Shown one piece after another: positions 11,726-23,241 of a stretch of DNA of 64,000 nucleotides (its first letter is position 1; every line of letters starts with the position of its first letter). The position numbers were made by a program, and so were the translations under genes. This DNA is from Adineta vaga (Eukaryota; Rotifera): contig CP075495.1 of NCBI GenBank assembly GCA_021613535.1, positions 558,001 to 622,000 of the forward strand. Reading direction: 5' to 3'. The notes beneath the pieces are model-generated. The model saw only the letters and a program-made list of their open reading frames with translations. It did not search any database and had not been told where the DNA came from.

Positions 11726-12586
11726 ATGAGTTTATCATGGCTAAATATTCTTACTTGTCTTTTTGGTTCAATCACAATACTTCTCACCATTGTTATTATC
11801 TTAATTCTATTCAAATCATTGAAACGAACACAAAATATTTCATTATTGTTAGTGATGAATACTTCTATCACATTAACAATTCATTCTCTTGTGTTTCTTG
11901 AAACTCTTCTCATTCCGTCTTCAAATTTAACATTTTTCTGTAAAATACGCAGTGGTTATCTCATTTCTATATGTTCATTATCTGTTGCTTTATCCTATGT
12001 TTTACAAGCGATCTATCGATTATATCGAATTGTTTTTCCAACTTCTCTTATTCATTGTCGTCATTATTATTTTTGGTTTCTTCTCATTCTTCTTCAATGG
12101 TTATTCACATTGATCATCTGTTTACCATTTCTATTTATCAAAGGATTTATTGCTTATATTCCATTTGAAGAATCCTATTGTGTGACAACTTATCGTAGTC
12201 TAACTGCTTCAATTTATGGTTCAATTGTAATCTATATTATTCCACTTTCAATTCTTATAACAATCTATGTATATGTTGTTTTATTTATCAAACGTTTACA
12301 ACATGGAACAACTATTCATCGACAACGACAAAATCAACGTGATTTAACTGTTATCAAACGAATTATTCTAACAGTGAATGGACTTGTCTTTGCTGGTTTA
12401 CCTTCAATGATATTATGGATGATCTATTTAATCAATGGAAATCTTATCGAACCATTAATCTATCAAATAACATGGCTAAGTATTCAATTGAGTATTGTCA
12501 TTGAAAATCTATTATTGATTTATTTTACAAAAGAAATTCGTGATTTTATTCGACCAATACGTATTGTTCATCCAACAATTAATTAA
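11726..12586 (+). CDS. Seven-transmembrane receptor, rhodopsin-like (orphan)
   Basis: 286 residues with seven hydrophobic segments: near 6-30, 41-62, 75-100 (helix 3, ending in YRLYRIVFP at the DRY position), 118-140, 160-185, 215-235 and 250-275. Cysteines before helix 3 (FFCKI) and in loop 2 (ESYCVTT) can form the conserved disulfide. Helix 7 ends IENLLLIYF where NPxxY is expected, so the motif is degenerate, as in many bdelloid orphan receptors. The extracellular N-terminus is only a few residues. It is probably a chemosensory or peptide receptor at the plasma membrane; the ligand is unknown. One exon. Confidence 0.85.
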   Translation: MSLSWLNILTCLFGSITILLTIVIILILFKSLKRTQNISLLLVMNTSITLTIHSLVFLETLLIPSSNLTFFCKIRSGYLISICSLSVALSYVLQAIYRLYRIVFPTSLIHCRHYYFWFLLILLQWLFTLIICLPFLFIKGFIAYIPFEESYCVTTYRSLTASIYGSIVIYIIPLSILITIYVYVVLFIKRLQHGTTIHRQRQNQRDLTVIKRIILTVNGLVFAGLPSMILWMIYLINGNLIEPLIYQITWLSIQLSIVIENLLLIYFTKEIRDFIRPIRIVHPTIN

Positions 12587-12735
12587 TCGCAACAACATTG
12601 AAAATTCGTTTTACTTTTATTCGAAAATCTTTCTTGATTATTATTAGTTAATTTTAAGAAAAAGACGAATCATTATCTCATTAGTTAGGACACAATAATA
12701 ACTATGACATCGTATGAAAAGATAATGTGTTCTCA

Positions 12736-13778
12736 TTATTCACCTTTCCAACCGGTTTTTTTTAACCAATCTTCAAATGTATTGAGATGAGTTAATTGTT
12801 TTCCAGTTGTCCAATCTTTATTTTTTCCATAATAACCATATTGTTCAAACCATTTAAACATATAGAAAAGATCATCTTGAGCTGATTTTGGTAGAAAACC
12901 TGTTGCTCCACGAAATTCTTCTTCTGTTAATGTTTTTGAAATCGATGGAATTCCAGTTACGTTAGTAAATATTTTTGAAACATCTTCAAAACGAATTTCT
13001 TCACTACAAATACAAATATCTTTTCCAACAAATTTTTCTGGATCTTCTAATATTTCACGTACAATTGAACCTGTATCATCGATATCAACTAAATGTAAGG
13101 TCGCTTTTTGATCTAATGGACTAGCAAATACAATTGTTCCATCATCTAATTTTTGTGGTTTTGAAAGAGTTTGCCAATTTTGTATGTAACATCCTGGTTC
13201 AACATAGATCGCTTTTAAATCGGGATATTTTTCTTTAATATAATCACGAATCTTCGCCTTCTGTGTAAAATGTGGTACATGTCTATAGAAGAAATAAATA
13301 TTCATAAACATTTCAATAAAAATGTCATTTTATACGTACAATTTGTCTTCACTTAATTTATCGACATCTTCAACTGTACTGAATATATAATAAGGAATTT
13401 GAAGAGAAGCAGCAATATCAGCCATAAGTTTTCCTTGTTGTACTTCTACTTCAGGTTGATGAGGTTGAGCCCAAAAATCAGTTAAAGCAAATATTGCCCA
13501 TGAATCTTTGAATGCACATTGAACATCGTCATTTTTATTAATATCACATGCTACCATTTCAATATTATCACTTAAACGTGCTATCGCTTGTGCTTTTTCA
13601 CTTTTTGTATCACGAGTTAAACCTCGAATCTATTTATAAGTGTCACATATGAATAATAATAATAATACAAATCTTCAATTCTTACCTTATATTTATCGCT
13701 TTCAATCAATGATCGAACAACTGCACCACCTTGTGCACCAGTTGCTCCAACTACCGTCACTAATCGTTTACTAGCCAT
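12736..13778 (-). CDS. NmrA-like / HSCARG-type NAD(P)-binding protein
   Basis: Three exons, complement(12736..13282, 13340..13629, 13686..13778), with introns of 57 and 56 nt; the join gives 309 residues, the usual NmrA-like length. The start MASKRLVTVVGATGAQGGAV carries the Rossmann GxxGxxG motif (VGATGAQGG) that binds NAD(P)H. Later segments WAIFALTDFWAQ, IPYYIFSTVEDVDKL and VPHFTQKAKIRDYI are typical of atypical short-chain dehydrogenases of the NmrA/HSCARG group, which usually act as redox sensors and lack the catalytic YxxxK. A near-identical copy lies at 28271-29288, and the homology includes about 200 nt upstream of the ATG, so the promoter was duplicated too. This copy keeps the complete C-terminus. 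Confidence 0.93.
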
Positions 13779-15523
13779 TTTGTAGGATAAAAATCATTTT
13801 CAAACGATGTTTATATACAAGAATATTCGAGGTCACGAACGAATAGTACGATTAGTTACGGTATATACACATGTGACCGAACGAAGAAGAAAGATGTAAA
13901 CATATCGATAGAGCGTCAAGGTGAAAGACATTTATAGCCACGAAAAAAATTTAACTAATACCGCGGTTTTTAACGGTTTTTGAAAAAAAACTCTAATCCA
14001 TCGTCATGGTGTATTGTTTCTATCAGTTATCCGGTAACTCTTGACTTTCCATGTTCGCCACTAGTCTACAATGTCTGCACATTGATATCACATCACGGTC
14101 AATCCTATAGTATCATTATCTACTTTATATCCATCTGCTTCTTGTCAGATTCGAACTCCTTACCATAGCATTGTCGTTCACTAATTTCATTGAAATATAT
14201 GGTGATGTTTATAATAATATCAAATATGATAGTCTAGCTGATTACTAATGATAAGCCTTTTCATATAGAAATATACGTATCATATACAAACAAGTAACGC
14301 GAATCCTTCGAATTCGCTTGCCCTTTTCTGAAAGAACGGTTCTTTAGTGGGAATTAAGAGCATCCTCTATTCTGTGGGAACAAATCAAGCCTAGCAGCCA
14401 CACTGTTCGCTTGTTAATCTATTCCCCTGCCACTTATTTGTCAAAGTTTTAGTATAGATAACGCTCGTCAAGCAGACTCCCTAAACCCTCGATTGATCGT
14501 GCTCGATGGGCTCTCAGAGAACACTATAACAACACTCTTTTGTGCCCTTCTATATACTTTGTTCCATAGTTTCTCAATTTTCAGCACTATATTCCATGAC
14601 TCCAAGAATGCACTCATGAACTTTTTCAGGATCTTGTTTGAACGCATTTGTGACATCGAGTTATGCCCGCAGCGGCTCGTCGGTCGCCGGCGTCCCTTCG
14701 GTCCGCCACTCCCGACTCGCCGCTGCTAACCGATGATTATAACCCCTTTTCAGTCTATACATTACCGTCCTATAATTTTCGCACAAGCATTTTGAAGCAG
14801 ACACTCTCGTAGTGTAACGTAATCATCTTATACGGTGCGAGGGGGAGATATTGAGAATCTGACGATGCCATTGGATTCGGCCAACCCATCTACGATTCCA
14901 GGGGTTTGGCCCAAACACCCATCTCAGGCCCGAAACATCGGATTAAAACTTTCAACAAGCCACGAGTGTTATGGGATTTCCTTCACCGAAATACCTCTAG
15001 AAACATCTTCTGCGATGTTGGTGTTTGTACCTTGAGTGAGTTCAATATGTTTTATTGAACAACCAAAAATACCACGAAAAGAACAGAAAGAGAAAAGGTG
15101 AAGAAAACAGTAGAAAGAATACCCCAAGAGAGAGAGAGAAGAGAACATGTATATATATACTAATATATAGATATACGTAATAGTCTTGTGCATGACTTTT
15201 AGTCATGTGGAAGAGAATAAGGAAATAGACGGAGAAGAGAAACGAAGAAAGTAGGTCAAAATAGAAAGAAAGAAAGAAAGAACGAAATAGAAACTATATC
15301 ACCAACATGCGGAAAGTAGACATCGATGTTTTCTCGACCTAATGCTTTTTTTGACCCTGCACAGATATACACAAACGCATTTCAGTATTTGTCACATACA
15401 TTGCGCCTTCAATCGAGGGAATATTTCGACTTTCCTCATTCTGTTCTGTCTTACGCAGCTAATATTCGAACCGCACCGATTTCGTTCTCTCCGCTTCCTG
15501 GAACAATCAGCCATCTTGAGGGT
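13779..15523. other. Intergenic with a GC-rich island
   Basis: The first 200 nt match the region upstream of the second NmrA copy (29289-29480). Beyond that I see no gene. A GC-rich island at about 14663-14728 stands out from the AT-rich surroundings and begins and ends with CAGCGGC / GCCGCTG, an inverted pair. A GAAAGAAA microsatellite lies near 15265-15285. Open frames at 14493-15035 look like chance. Confidence 0.45.
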
Positions 15524-15568
15524 GTGGGTGTGGGCAAAGAACAAAGACATTCACACCCACACCCTAGT
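15524..15568. repeat. Inverted pair of TGTGGG telomere-like repeats
   Basis: GGGTGTGGGTGTGGG and its complement CACACCCACACCC face each other across about 15 nt. The unit equals the short G-rich hexamer I recall as the Adineta telomere repeat. The adjoining word CATCTTGAGGGTGTGGGTG recurs inverted at 33486-33504. Probably an internal telomere-like scar or the end of a mobile element. Confidence 0.5.
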
Positions 15569-15580
15569 TCGAAATAAGCT

Positions 15581-17176
15581 TCAACGAATCCATACAAGAA
15601 TATCACTACTATAGTCTTCAGTCACTGCACATGTTGATGGTAATTGTTGACGTAACCATTGAACAATTTCCTCTATTGCAAATGATACTGAGCCGTTTGT
15701 TGGCCAATAATAATCTAAAGAACAGACATGTAATGACCGAAGATTTGGCATATTGTTTATCAGAGCCAGAATATTTCTTTTGTTTTTAACAGTAATTGTC
15801 AAAGTTTCACATTGAATACCTAACGGCGAACGACACAATTCCATGCATTCCTGTTCATCAAAACAGTAATTTTGACCATTAAAATTGAGTCTTATCAGGT
15901 CCAGTCGATGAACTGAAGCACTGTGTAATCCTGTCAATGGTGGCTCAGAATCAGATCGCGACCAAGTACTGAACTCGAGTGAATGGAGACAAGATGCTCG
16001 ATCTAGTATAAGTTGTAGTTGGAACTGAATATTGTTTAAATTTTTGCTCTTATCCGTATAAACCAAAAGTGATCTAAGTCGATCAAATTTAGGAATAATA
16101 CAAAACAATTGCTCATCAAACGGTAATGATAATAGAAGATATTCAATATTATTAAAACGACAACGAGATAGGATCGGATCCTTGAGAGATAAGGGTCCAT
16201 ACCTTAACGACGTTATACGGGGACATTGCAAATATTCATCATGGTATGGAGCAGTTGATTTTGCTAAAAGACAAATCTGATATTCCCAGAAAAGATCGAG
16301 ACTATCTGGCACAGTAAATAGATCAATAATACCAAATTGATCTATTTTTTCATCTATTGTGTACCAATGACATCGTACAAACCATTGATGTTCATTTATC
16401 CAGAAACTTGTTCGATATGGACTAATTATTTCATTTAATTGTTCTTCTTTATCTGGATTATCAAATGGTGAAAATCTCATTTTCACTTGAAAGATTTTTA
16501 ATTTTGGTAAAGATTTTTAATTTTGTTAAAGATTTTGTAATAAGATTTTCCCACTAATATCCGTTTATATAATCATTCAAATCACATTTTAATCGATATA
16601 AATTCGGCAGATTTTCTAAAACATGTTCGAACATCTTTTCGCAGCCCTGGAATGCGATGTTTAATCGAGTTATTGAATTAATAGGTTTTAATATTTGTGA
16701 TTCATAGTATCCAACTGAAAAAGACCCTGAAAGATGTCGAAGGTCAGGTGTGTGATGACATAAATCAGCAAATGTTGCTAAAGAATAAGTATTCTGTTGA
16801 ATATTTAAATACTTTAATGATTTTGAAATAACTGTTCAATTGCAAAAATCTTCCGCAGAAGATGTGATACTTAAATGAACAGATTCTAGTTTTGATAAAC
16901 TCCATACGTGATTAAATACATGTTGCTTATTATTTTTACTCATTGGCGCTGTACCTTCGATTGTGAGATGTCTCAAATGAGGAAGATCCGAACATTCATT
17001 CATGATTTCATCTAGTGTTTGTTTAGATGGAAGATTACTGATTAATAGTGCTGCTAAATGAATAAATTGACGAAGTTTATAATCTTGAGATAGAAAAAAT
17101 TGAATGGCTTGTGGAGTTTCTTTATCATTCGAAAGTTGAATTGATATGATTCGATTACGAATTGATGGAACATCCC
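15581..17176 (-). pseudogene. Bdelloid F-box/LRR protein, 5'-truncated with three lesions
   Basis: Translation from 17176 downward gives a leucine-rich F-box-type protein body (for example LPHLRHLTIEGTAPMS, TRLNIAFQGCEKMFEHVLEN) continuing into the terminal part MRFSPFDNPDKEEQLNEIIS...HQWFVRCHW at 16486-15581. Three disablements are visible: TGA at 16836-16838, TAG at 16554-16556, and a 19-bp tandem duplication (16490-16508 and 16509-16527) that shifts frame just before MRFSPF. The F-box and N-terminus are absent; sequence beyond 17176 is unrelated and full of GCGAC words. F-box proteins recruit substrates to SCF ubiquitin ligases; this copy cannot. Confidence 0.85.
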
Positions 17177-17179
17177 ATG

Positions 17180-18054
17180 TTTGCGATTGCGATTAAATTG
17201 CGACGGAATTGCGTCGCAATTGCGACGAAATAATCACATTTTCCCACAATCTTGCTTTCCATTATTCTCGTCATTATTCCGATAATAATCGATGAATAAA
17301 CCGCCAGAATAAGTGGAAATTATGTTATATTCTGTGATATTTATTGATCATTTACAAACAGACAAAAAATTGTGCAAAAAAAATAATTATTAGTAAACAG
17401 ACTAATGTACGAATCCTGTTGAATGCCAGGAAGGACGCGATTTTTAGTGACTGTAACCACTCTTACTCAGACATAACTAACACCCACCCACGCACCAATC
17501 AACAATTGACGGTAAGCACTTATCACCCATCGACAACAGTCACGCGCCCATTAACGACCGAAAACACCTACCGATGACTCATCAACACTATTTACCCACC
17601 CATCATCCATCGCAAACAACCACCAGATACTTATTACTTGACAAAATAGCATCTAGAACGTCATGAATTAGAAAAACGATATTTAAAATCTAAATGGCTG
17701 AAAAAAAATAGCACCTAAAATCTGATTGGTCCGTATATGACAATGAGTCATCACTTAGATGACTCATGTATAGGTTTGGTATTGCTTACCTTTCGAGATT
17801 GATAGTCCGCAGATCAAGTTACCTGGTAGTTGAAAAGAAAAAAATGACCTTAAATATCCATTACATCTTCTTTTATAAACCATTCGAGACAATAGGCTTT
17901 ATTATTCAAAACCATCCAATAGAGAAACTAGAGAAATGCGGTAACTGCGACGCAAGTGCGATCGCTAATGTGTCGCAGTGAGCGCAGTATCCATGGTGTG
18001 ACTGACTGCGATAATTGCGGCGCAGATACGATCACAAATGCGTCGCAGTAACCA
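17180..18054. mobile_element. Possible insertion bounded by GCGAC-rich arrays
   Basis: The left edge (17183-17225) holds TTGCGACG facing CGTCGCAA around GAATT, and the right edge (17938-18052) repeats TGCGACGCA, TGTCGCAGT and TGCGTCGCAGT. Between lies non-coding DNA with a CACCCACCCACGCACC tract near 17480. Both outer flanks look like broken genes, so the simplest reading is an insertion of about 870 bp with foldback-type ends. No transposase and no target-site duplication seen. Confidence 0.35.
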
Positions 18055-18055
18055 T

Positions 18056-18600
18056 TTCTTTTGATAACAAATCAACTCTGATATGTCTCGAATGATTTGT
18101 TATCGTACCTAACATTTCTTCTACTGCATATACACTTTTTATTTTTTCTTTAACAATAATTATTATATCTTCAATTTTGATTTGTTCCAATCAATAAGTA
18201 ATATTTCTGGAATAATGAAAATAAAAGAAACAATTATTTTTAACGATTTAAAATAATTAGTATTGATCAGCACATTGTATATGTTTAGCTTGATCAGATT
18301 TTGTTTCAAATACATGAATATCACCAATTTGACTACATGTAAGAAAATTACGAAAAAAACAAACGAATCTTTTTCAAATATTCTTTATTATTTGATTTAT
18401 TTATAAATAGCTTATTTAAGAACAACGAGAATTTTTACGTAAAGATACACCTCAATTAGTATCGGTTTATAATTCAACGATGTTCGGTTATGATGATTTA
18501 TCAAAAGAAAATATTCAACAAACAAAAACAATTCGTTAGTTACAAACATGTATTAGATTATTAGAAAAATCAGAAAATGCTTTACAATGAAGATTGAATT
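18056..18600. pseudogene. Gene debris: three protein-like fragments on both strands
   Basis: Minus strand 18056-18190 reads IEDIIIIVKEKIKSVYAVEE and EMLGTITNHSRHIRVDLLSK without a start. Minus 18257-18340 reads a terminal exon QIGDIHVFETKSDQAKHIQC followed by ADQY and a stop, after an acceptor-like TAG. Plus 18424-18590 reads EFLRKDTPQLVSVYNSTMFG and onward to EKSENALQ with one internal TAG. Amino-acid composition is protein-like, but I cannot name the families. The stretch looks like collided remnants of several genes. Confidence 0.4.
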
Positions 18601-19218
18601 TGTTTTAATCTTAATGAACATACATTATTCATTTGATTGATTATCATAACGATTATATTTCCCATAAGAATAAACGATCTTTTTACCGGTTATAGAATAT
18701 CACATGATGAAAATATTTCCAAGGAAATAAAATGAGTGAATATTATGTCTTTCATTATATGTAGAAATAACTCGTTCATTTCACTCACTGACAGTTAATG
18801 ACTTTTTGTTAATCACAAAAAAACTTTTAATAAATATTTTTTCAATTCGCCTGATAGTTGAACAAAATTTAATTCAAATTATCTAGATAAATATCGAAAT
18901 AAACAATTGATGAAAAATACATGCGAATAGAACGGCAAGGAAATGGATCTTTCAACAGAAAGATGACTAAATTTTTTATGACTAATTTTCAAGTAAAGTC
19001 GATATAGTTGTTTCATTTTCATCATAGTTCAACTAAGAAAAGGAAAACAACGAGTGAGAATTGTATTGATCTTATCGTATTGGACTTTATCTAAAAGTTC
19101 TCCACAAGATTTGATTTTTTATTTCAAACATTATCGAAACAGAAAAGTTGCAAACTAGTATATCCGATACGAAAGATTGAGAATTGAAGACAAACGAAAA
19201 AAAAATTAAATAAAGGCT
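18601..19218. other. Intergenic
   Basis: No coding signal; 3' flank of the DUF3445 locus. Confidence 0.5.
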
Positions 19219-20383
19219 TTAATAGGGATACGATTTGCTATGATCGACTTGTATACCTTTGTCACATTGTTCTTGATGTTTTTGATCGAGATAATTGAGA
19301 AGAACATCTTCATAAGCTTTTTTTCCTTTATATCGTGAAACATCATCAGGCCAACTTCGTATAGCTGATGCTAATCGTTCGGCAATTCCTGGTTCTTGAG
19401 CAATTTCCACAACAGGAATAAAATAAGGTCGAATAATAAAAAGAATCGCATCTGATCTTGGTAATCTTCGACGTGTTTGTCGTTCACTACGAAAATGAAT
19501 CTGTTCAATAGGTGGATTGAGTTGAGCATTATCCCATCCAATTCCAAAATGATCTTCCGAGCCAATCGAAGATGACCAAGGTAATTCTCCATCTGTTTGA
19601 ATAAAATAATTATATCGAACAATTGAATGTTGCGGAGTCATTTTTCGAAAATAACGTTCCATACTATGTTGTAATTTTTCTTTAAATTTTGGAACATGAC
19701 TAGAAAGATGAATTTGAGCTAATGGCATATTAAATTTATCTTCAAGACACCAAAATCCAGGAAGAAGAATAACATCACGAGCTTTAAGATAATATTGTCC
19801 ATCATCACCTTCCATCATTAAAGCTAAATCATCTTGAATGAGAAGTGATGCATATTTAAGTGGATCATCACTTTCTATTGGATAAATTTCTCCTGTTGTT
19901 TTAATTCGAATTTGTTTTTGTTGTTGATCATTAAATTGATATTCAAACAAAGATGGATAACGATGAACTAAATATTCTGAAAGTAATTCCATCCATTGTT
20001 TCTAATGCAGCATCTTTTGCTTCAGATGAAGTTTTTCATAGATGAGATGCTCGTTCAGATGAAAGACGAGAAAGTTTTTCTTGATGATATTTTGTCCATT
20101 GATTATCTAATTCAATCCAATCATTTAAATCTAAACGTGAAATTCCCATAGTAATAAAATAATCAGGTCCATATTTAAATGGTCGATATGGTAATGGACG
20201 AGTATCATCAATTGACCAATAGGGATAAGGTGGTGAAGGAGGAAACTCAATTGAAATTGGATTCCATTTTCCAAATGATCGTTTTTTATTCGAGATTGTC
20301 TTTCTTGATTCTTCATGTTTTGATCGAATGATAAAAAATATCATCACAATCACGAATGCAATCGATAAGAAATATTCTAACAT
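19219..20383 (-). pseudogene. DUF3445 (heme-dependent oxidative N-demethylase-like) gene, recently broken
   Basis: N-terminal part 20383-20036: a membrane anchor MLEYFLSIAFVIVMIFFIIR, then the family signature YRPFKYGPDYFITMGISRLD...WIELDNQW. C-terminal part 19992-19219: ELLSEYLVHRYPSLFEYQ, DDLALMMEGDDGQYYLKARD, LLPGFWCLEDKFNMPLAQIH, FRSERQTRRRLPRSDAILFI and SAIRSWPDDVSRYKGKKAYE, all DUF3445 hallmarks. Two lesions lie 40 nt apart in the linker: an in-frame TGA at 20036-20038 and a tandem ATGGATGG (19989-19996), a 4-nt duplication that shifts frame. No GT-AG intron can bridge them. The rest is pristine, so the break is young or the assembly is wrong here. The family is common in fungi and bacteria and its members are reported as heme-dependent N-demethylases. 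Confidence 0.85.
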
Positions 20384-20637
20384 TGTCGATATGAAAAATC
20401 AAATATATGGGATAAGTGTAAATAATCTTTTTCTTTTCTTTTCTTTTCTTTTCTATCTATGTGAATGATAAAAGACAAACAACGTGCAATGAGAATACTG
20501 TTCGTTCTGTTTACCATTATCTTTTCAATAGGAGAAAGAACATGATGACATCTTTTTTCCCTCTTAATCTATTTTGATAAAAAGAATATTTTCGATAAAT
20601 GAAAGGTCGTGTAAGAGCATTCATTTATGGAACAGTT

Positions 20638-21150
20638 TTAGATGATATTTGTATTATGTCGAATGGCTGATCTACAGAAATATCTAACAAAAACAATTTG
20701 AAGATGATTGATGAAAAAATCATGTTGACTTTCAGCATATCGCATCCAGAAAAAGAATTCCATTTTCACTGTCACACCAATAAGATGAAATAGTTGATAT
20801 TCATCAAAGAATATGTCGAGATATCCTAGGTAATATGCACTAATAAAGGCTATGACAAAATATTTTTTTATCAACAAAATAAATATGTAGGAAGAAATTT
20901 CTTTGCCTGCATATGAACGTAATCGGATAGATGGATAAATGGCATAAAGGAAAGTACGATAACAAGGAAAAAAGAACAAGTAAAATGTATGTAAGATCAA
21001 GAAAAATAAATACATGTGTGTGGTAATCAGGTGAATCATTGATATGACGGCGAAATAAACAGTTAACCCTACTTTCGTGTTAGTAACACAGGACATTGCA
21101 TGATCATCCATTGACGAAAATTGAACAAATGTTTCATTTTTCAATAGCAT
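20638..21150 (-). CDS. Hypothetical multi-pass membrane protein
   Basis: 170 residues with about three hydrophobic segments (VGLTVYFAVISMIHLI, MYLFFLILHTFYLFFF, FVIAFISAYYLGYL). Family not recognised. It could be a fragment of a receptor. Amino-acid usage is plausible for coding but there is no conserved motif to lean on. Confidence 0.4.
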   Translation of the reverse strand: MLLKNETFVQFSSMDDHAMSCVTNTKVGLTVYFAVISMIHLITTHMYLFFLILHTFYLFFFPCYRTFLYAIYPSIRLRSYAGKEISSYIFILLIKKYFVIAFISAYYLGYLDIFFDEYQLFHLIGVTVKMEFFFWMRYAESQHDFFINHLQIVFVRYFCRSAIRHNTNII

Positions 21151-23241
21151 TTACAAAATTGATTGAAGGAAAACAAACGTAAGAATTTCACTCGACAAAA
21201 ATAAAGTTAATCTATATTCATTGCTTTCTCCTCCTTAATTAGTAAACTGACATATATACATTCAATCGGTCTACCAATGATATCGTTTTCTTTCTTACAT
21301 TGAATTTATTATGGCTCAATTAATCCCTTCGAAATATTACTGATTGATTTTTGAAAATATTTTAAACGTTTGTTAGTTAAAAAATAGTTCGTTTTACTTT
21401 CTTCATGAAATAAATTTTTCTACTCGAATAAATATTTTGACAATTGTTTTATTTTTTCAGAAAAAATTCAAAATTTAGCTATCAAAAACCCGGAACTATC
21501 TCATTTTTTTCAGAGCTAATTTCAATGTCAGAATTATTGAATTTACTTTTTAATAATTCGAAACGCGCAGTGATATAATTCTTTGAAATCCTTCAGGAAT
21601 CACCTGTAAGACTGCTCTTCTTGGAGTTTCTGAAGCTGATAATTCAGAAACCTAAGTTAGATCGAATGAAGTGAGACACGAGTCAGGAACAGGAGAAACT
21701 TTATGTTTCTTCATGATTGCATAAACCCTCTGATCCTATGTGATCACCTTGTTAATACGAACGACTTTCGTTGGTCCCAATGGTATTCACTTTAGAAAGG
21801 TTTTACGGTATATATGTATATTAGAAATAACCGAATGACTGTTACAGTTTTATTCGATGATTATGAAGAAATTATTTCATTTTCAATATCAGTACAACTA
21901 TAACCGATTATTTAAGATGTTTTTTTTTTATCTTGATCGAATATAATCTAGCGCAAAATGATTTAACATTTAACTATCCGACGAAGCAATTTTTAACATC
22001 AGAAATCAATTTATATCCCTTTAGTGTAAAGTTTGAATTCAGTCTCAATACTTAAATGTCTTCTATTATATAAGTAAATTCTATTTGTTATCAACAGTCA
22101 GTGAAATATTTGCAGAGAGGATCAATATGTATCTCTTCATCATCTGACGATTGAAAATAGACACACGCGTAGTCACTTCGGAAGTGTGCATCCCATCAGT
22201 AATAACCTAGAATGAAAATATTTGGGATGACAATTACATGTTTTGATAAGGCGATCACGCATAAAATTGTTTCATTGCACGGTTTTCGTCTCCATTTATT
22301 GTTTATTTCAAAAATTTTATGTGTAGTAATTGCCACGCTTTCAGCCCGCCATAGCATCCCATTCGTAACGGACTAATTGTATTTTTTACTTTTTTGTCTA
22401 CTGCATCGGATGAAGTTACTTTCTGACGAATAGATCAACAACAAACTGATCTACAATGATCCGATGAACATGATAGCATTAATCTGAATGACTGTTCATT
22501 ATCTTCTGACCTTTTTTCAACAAATCTCTCGTTTTTTTTCTCTCCACAAGATCTCTTCGTATGTATGATCGACGGAATATGAATATTTTGAATCTGACAA
22601 GCTCTATTTAGGAGTAAAAGTTAATTATAAGTCCATTATTTCAAGATCACTTTCAAAATGACCTGAGAAACGTATAGAATATACTAGTCACCTATATAAA
22701 CAAGCGAAAAAGCAAATGCCGTATTTTTACAGCGACTATCAGGTTCACATAAAAAAGAATTTCTTTGAAACTGTTAAGAGTGCGATTCAAAATTAGGGTC
22801 CAGATCCGCAAAATATTAGATCTGATGGGCTCTACAGTTCAGACACAGGTAAATGACCTTCGCCAATATATATTCTAACAATATAAAAACTATGTAATAT
22901 CTTTGAATAAATCTATAGTTTATTAACATGCAATATTAAAGCAAAACTCTCTGTTGATCTCATAAAACATAATTCTCTCAATAGAATCAAAATAGCAATT
23001 AATCGTTATAAATGTTCATGATATCAGATATTTTTTAACGACAATGACGAAAAGAGAAATAATCTCCGTTTTTCTTTCGTTCATTCAATTATATTAGTCA
23101 TTGTTGATTTGGACTAAAAAAAACATCATCATTCTCATTGGTGGTTATTGATGACATGACATCGGTCAAAAAAAATGAAATGATCATATATAAATGTTCA
23201 CATCTGTGAGTGAAAAAAAAGAGACACAGGCATAGATAAAC
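21151..23241. other. Intergenic, no gene seen
   Basis: Two kilobases of AT-rich DNA without supported features. Confidence 0.55.

Noticed and set aside
14493-15035. Open frames over the GC-rich island
   Set aside because: Short, and their sequence shows no domain; best explained by local GC content.
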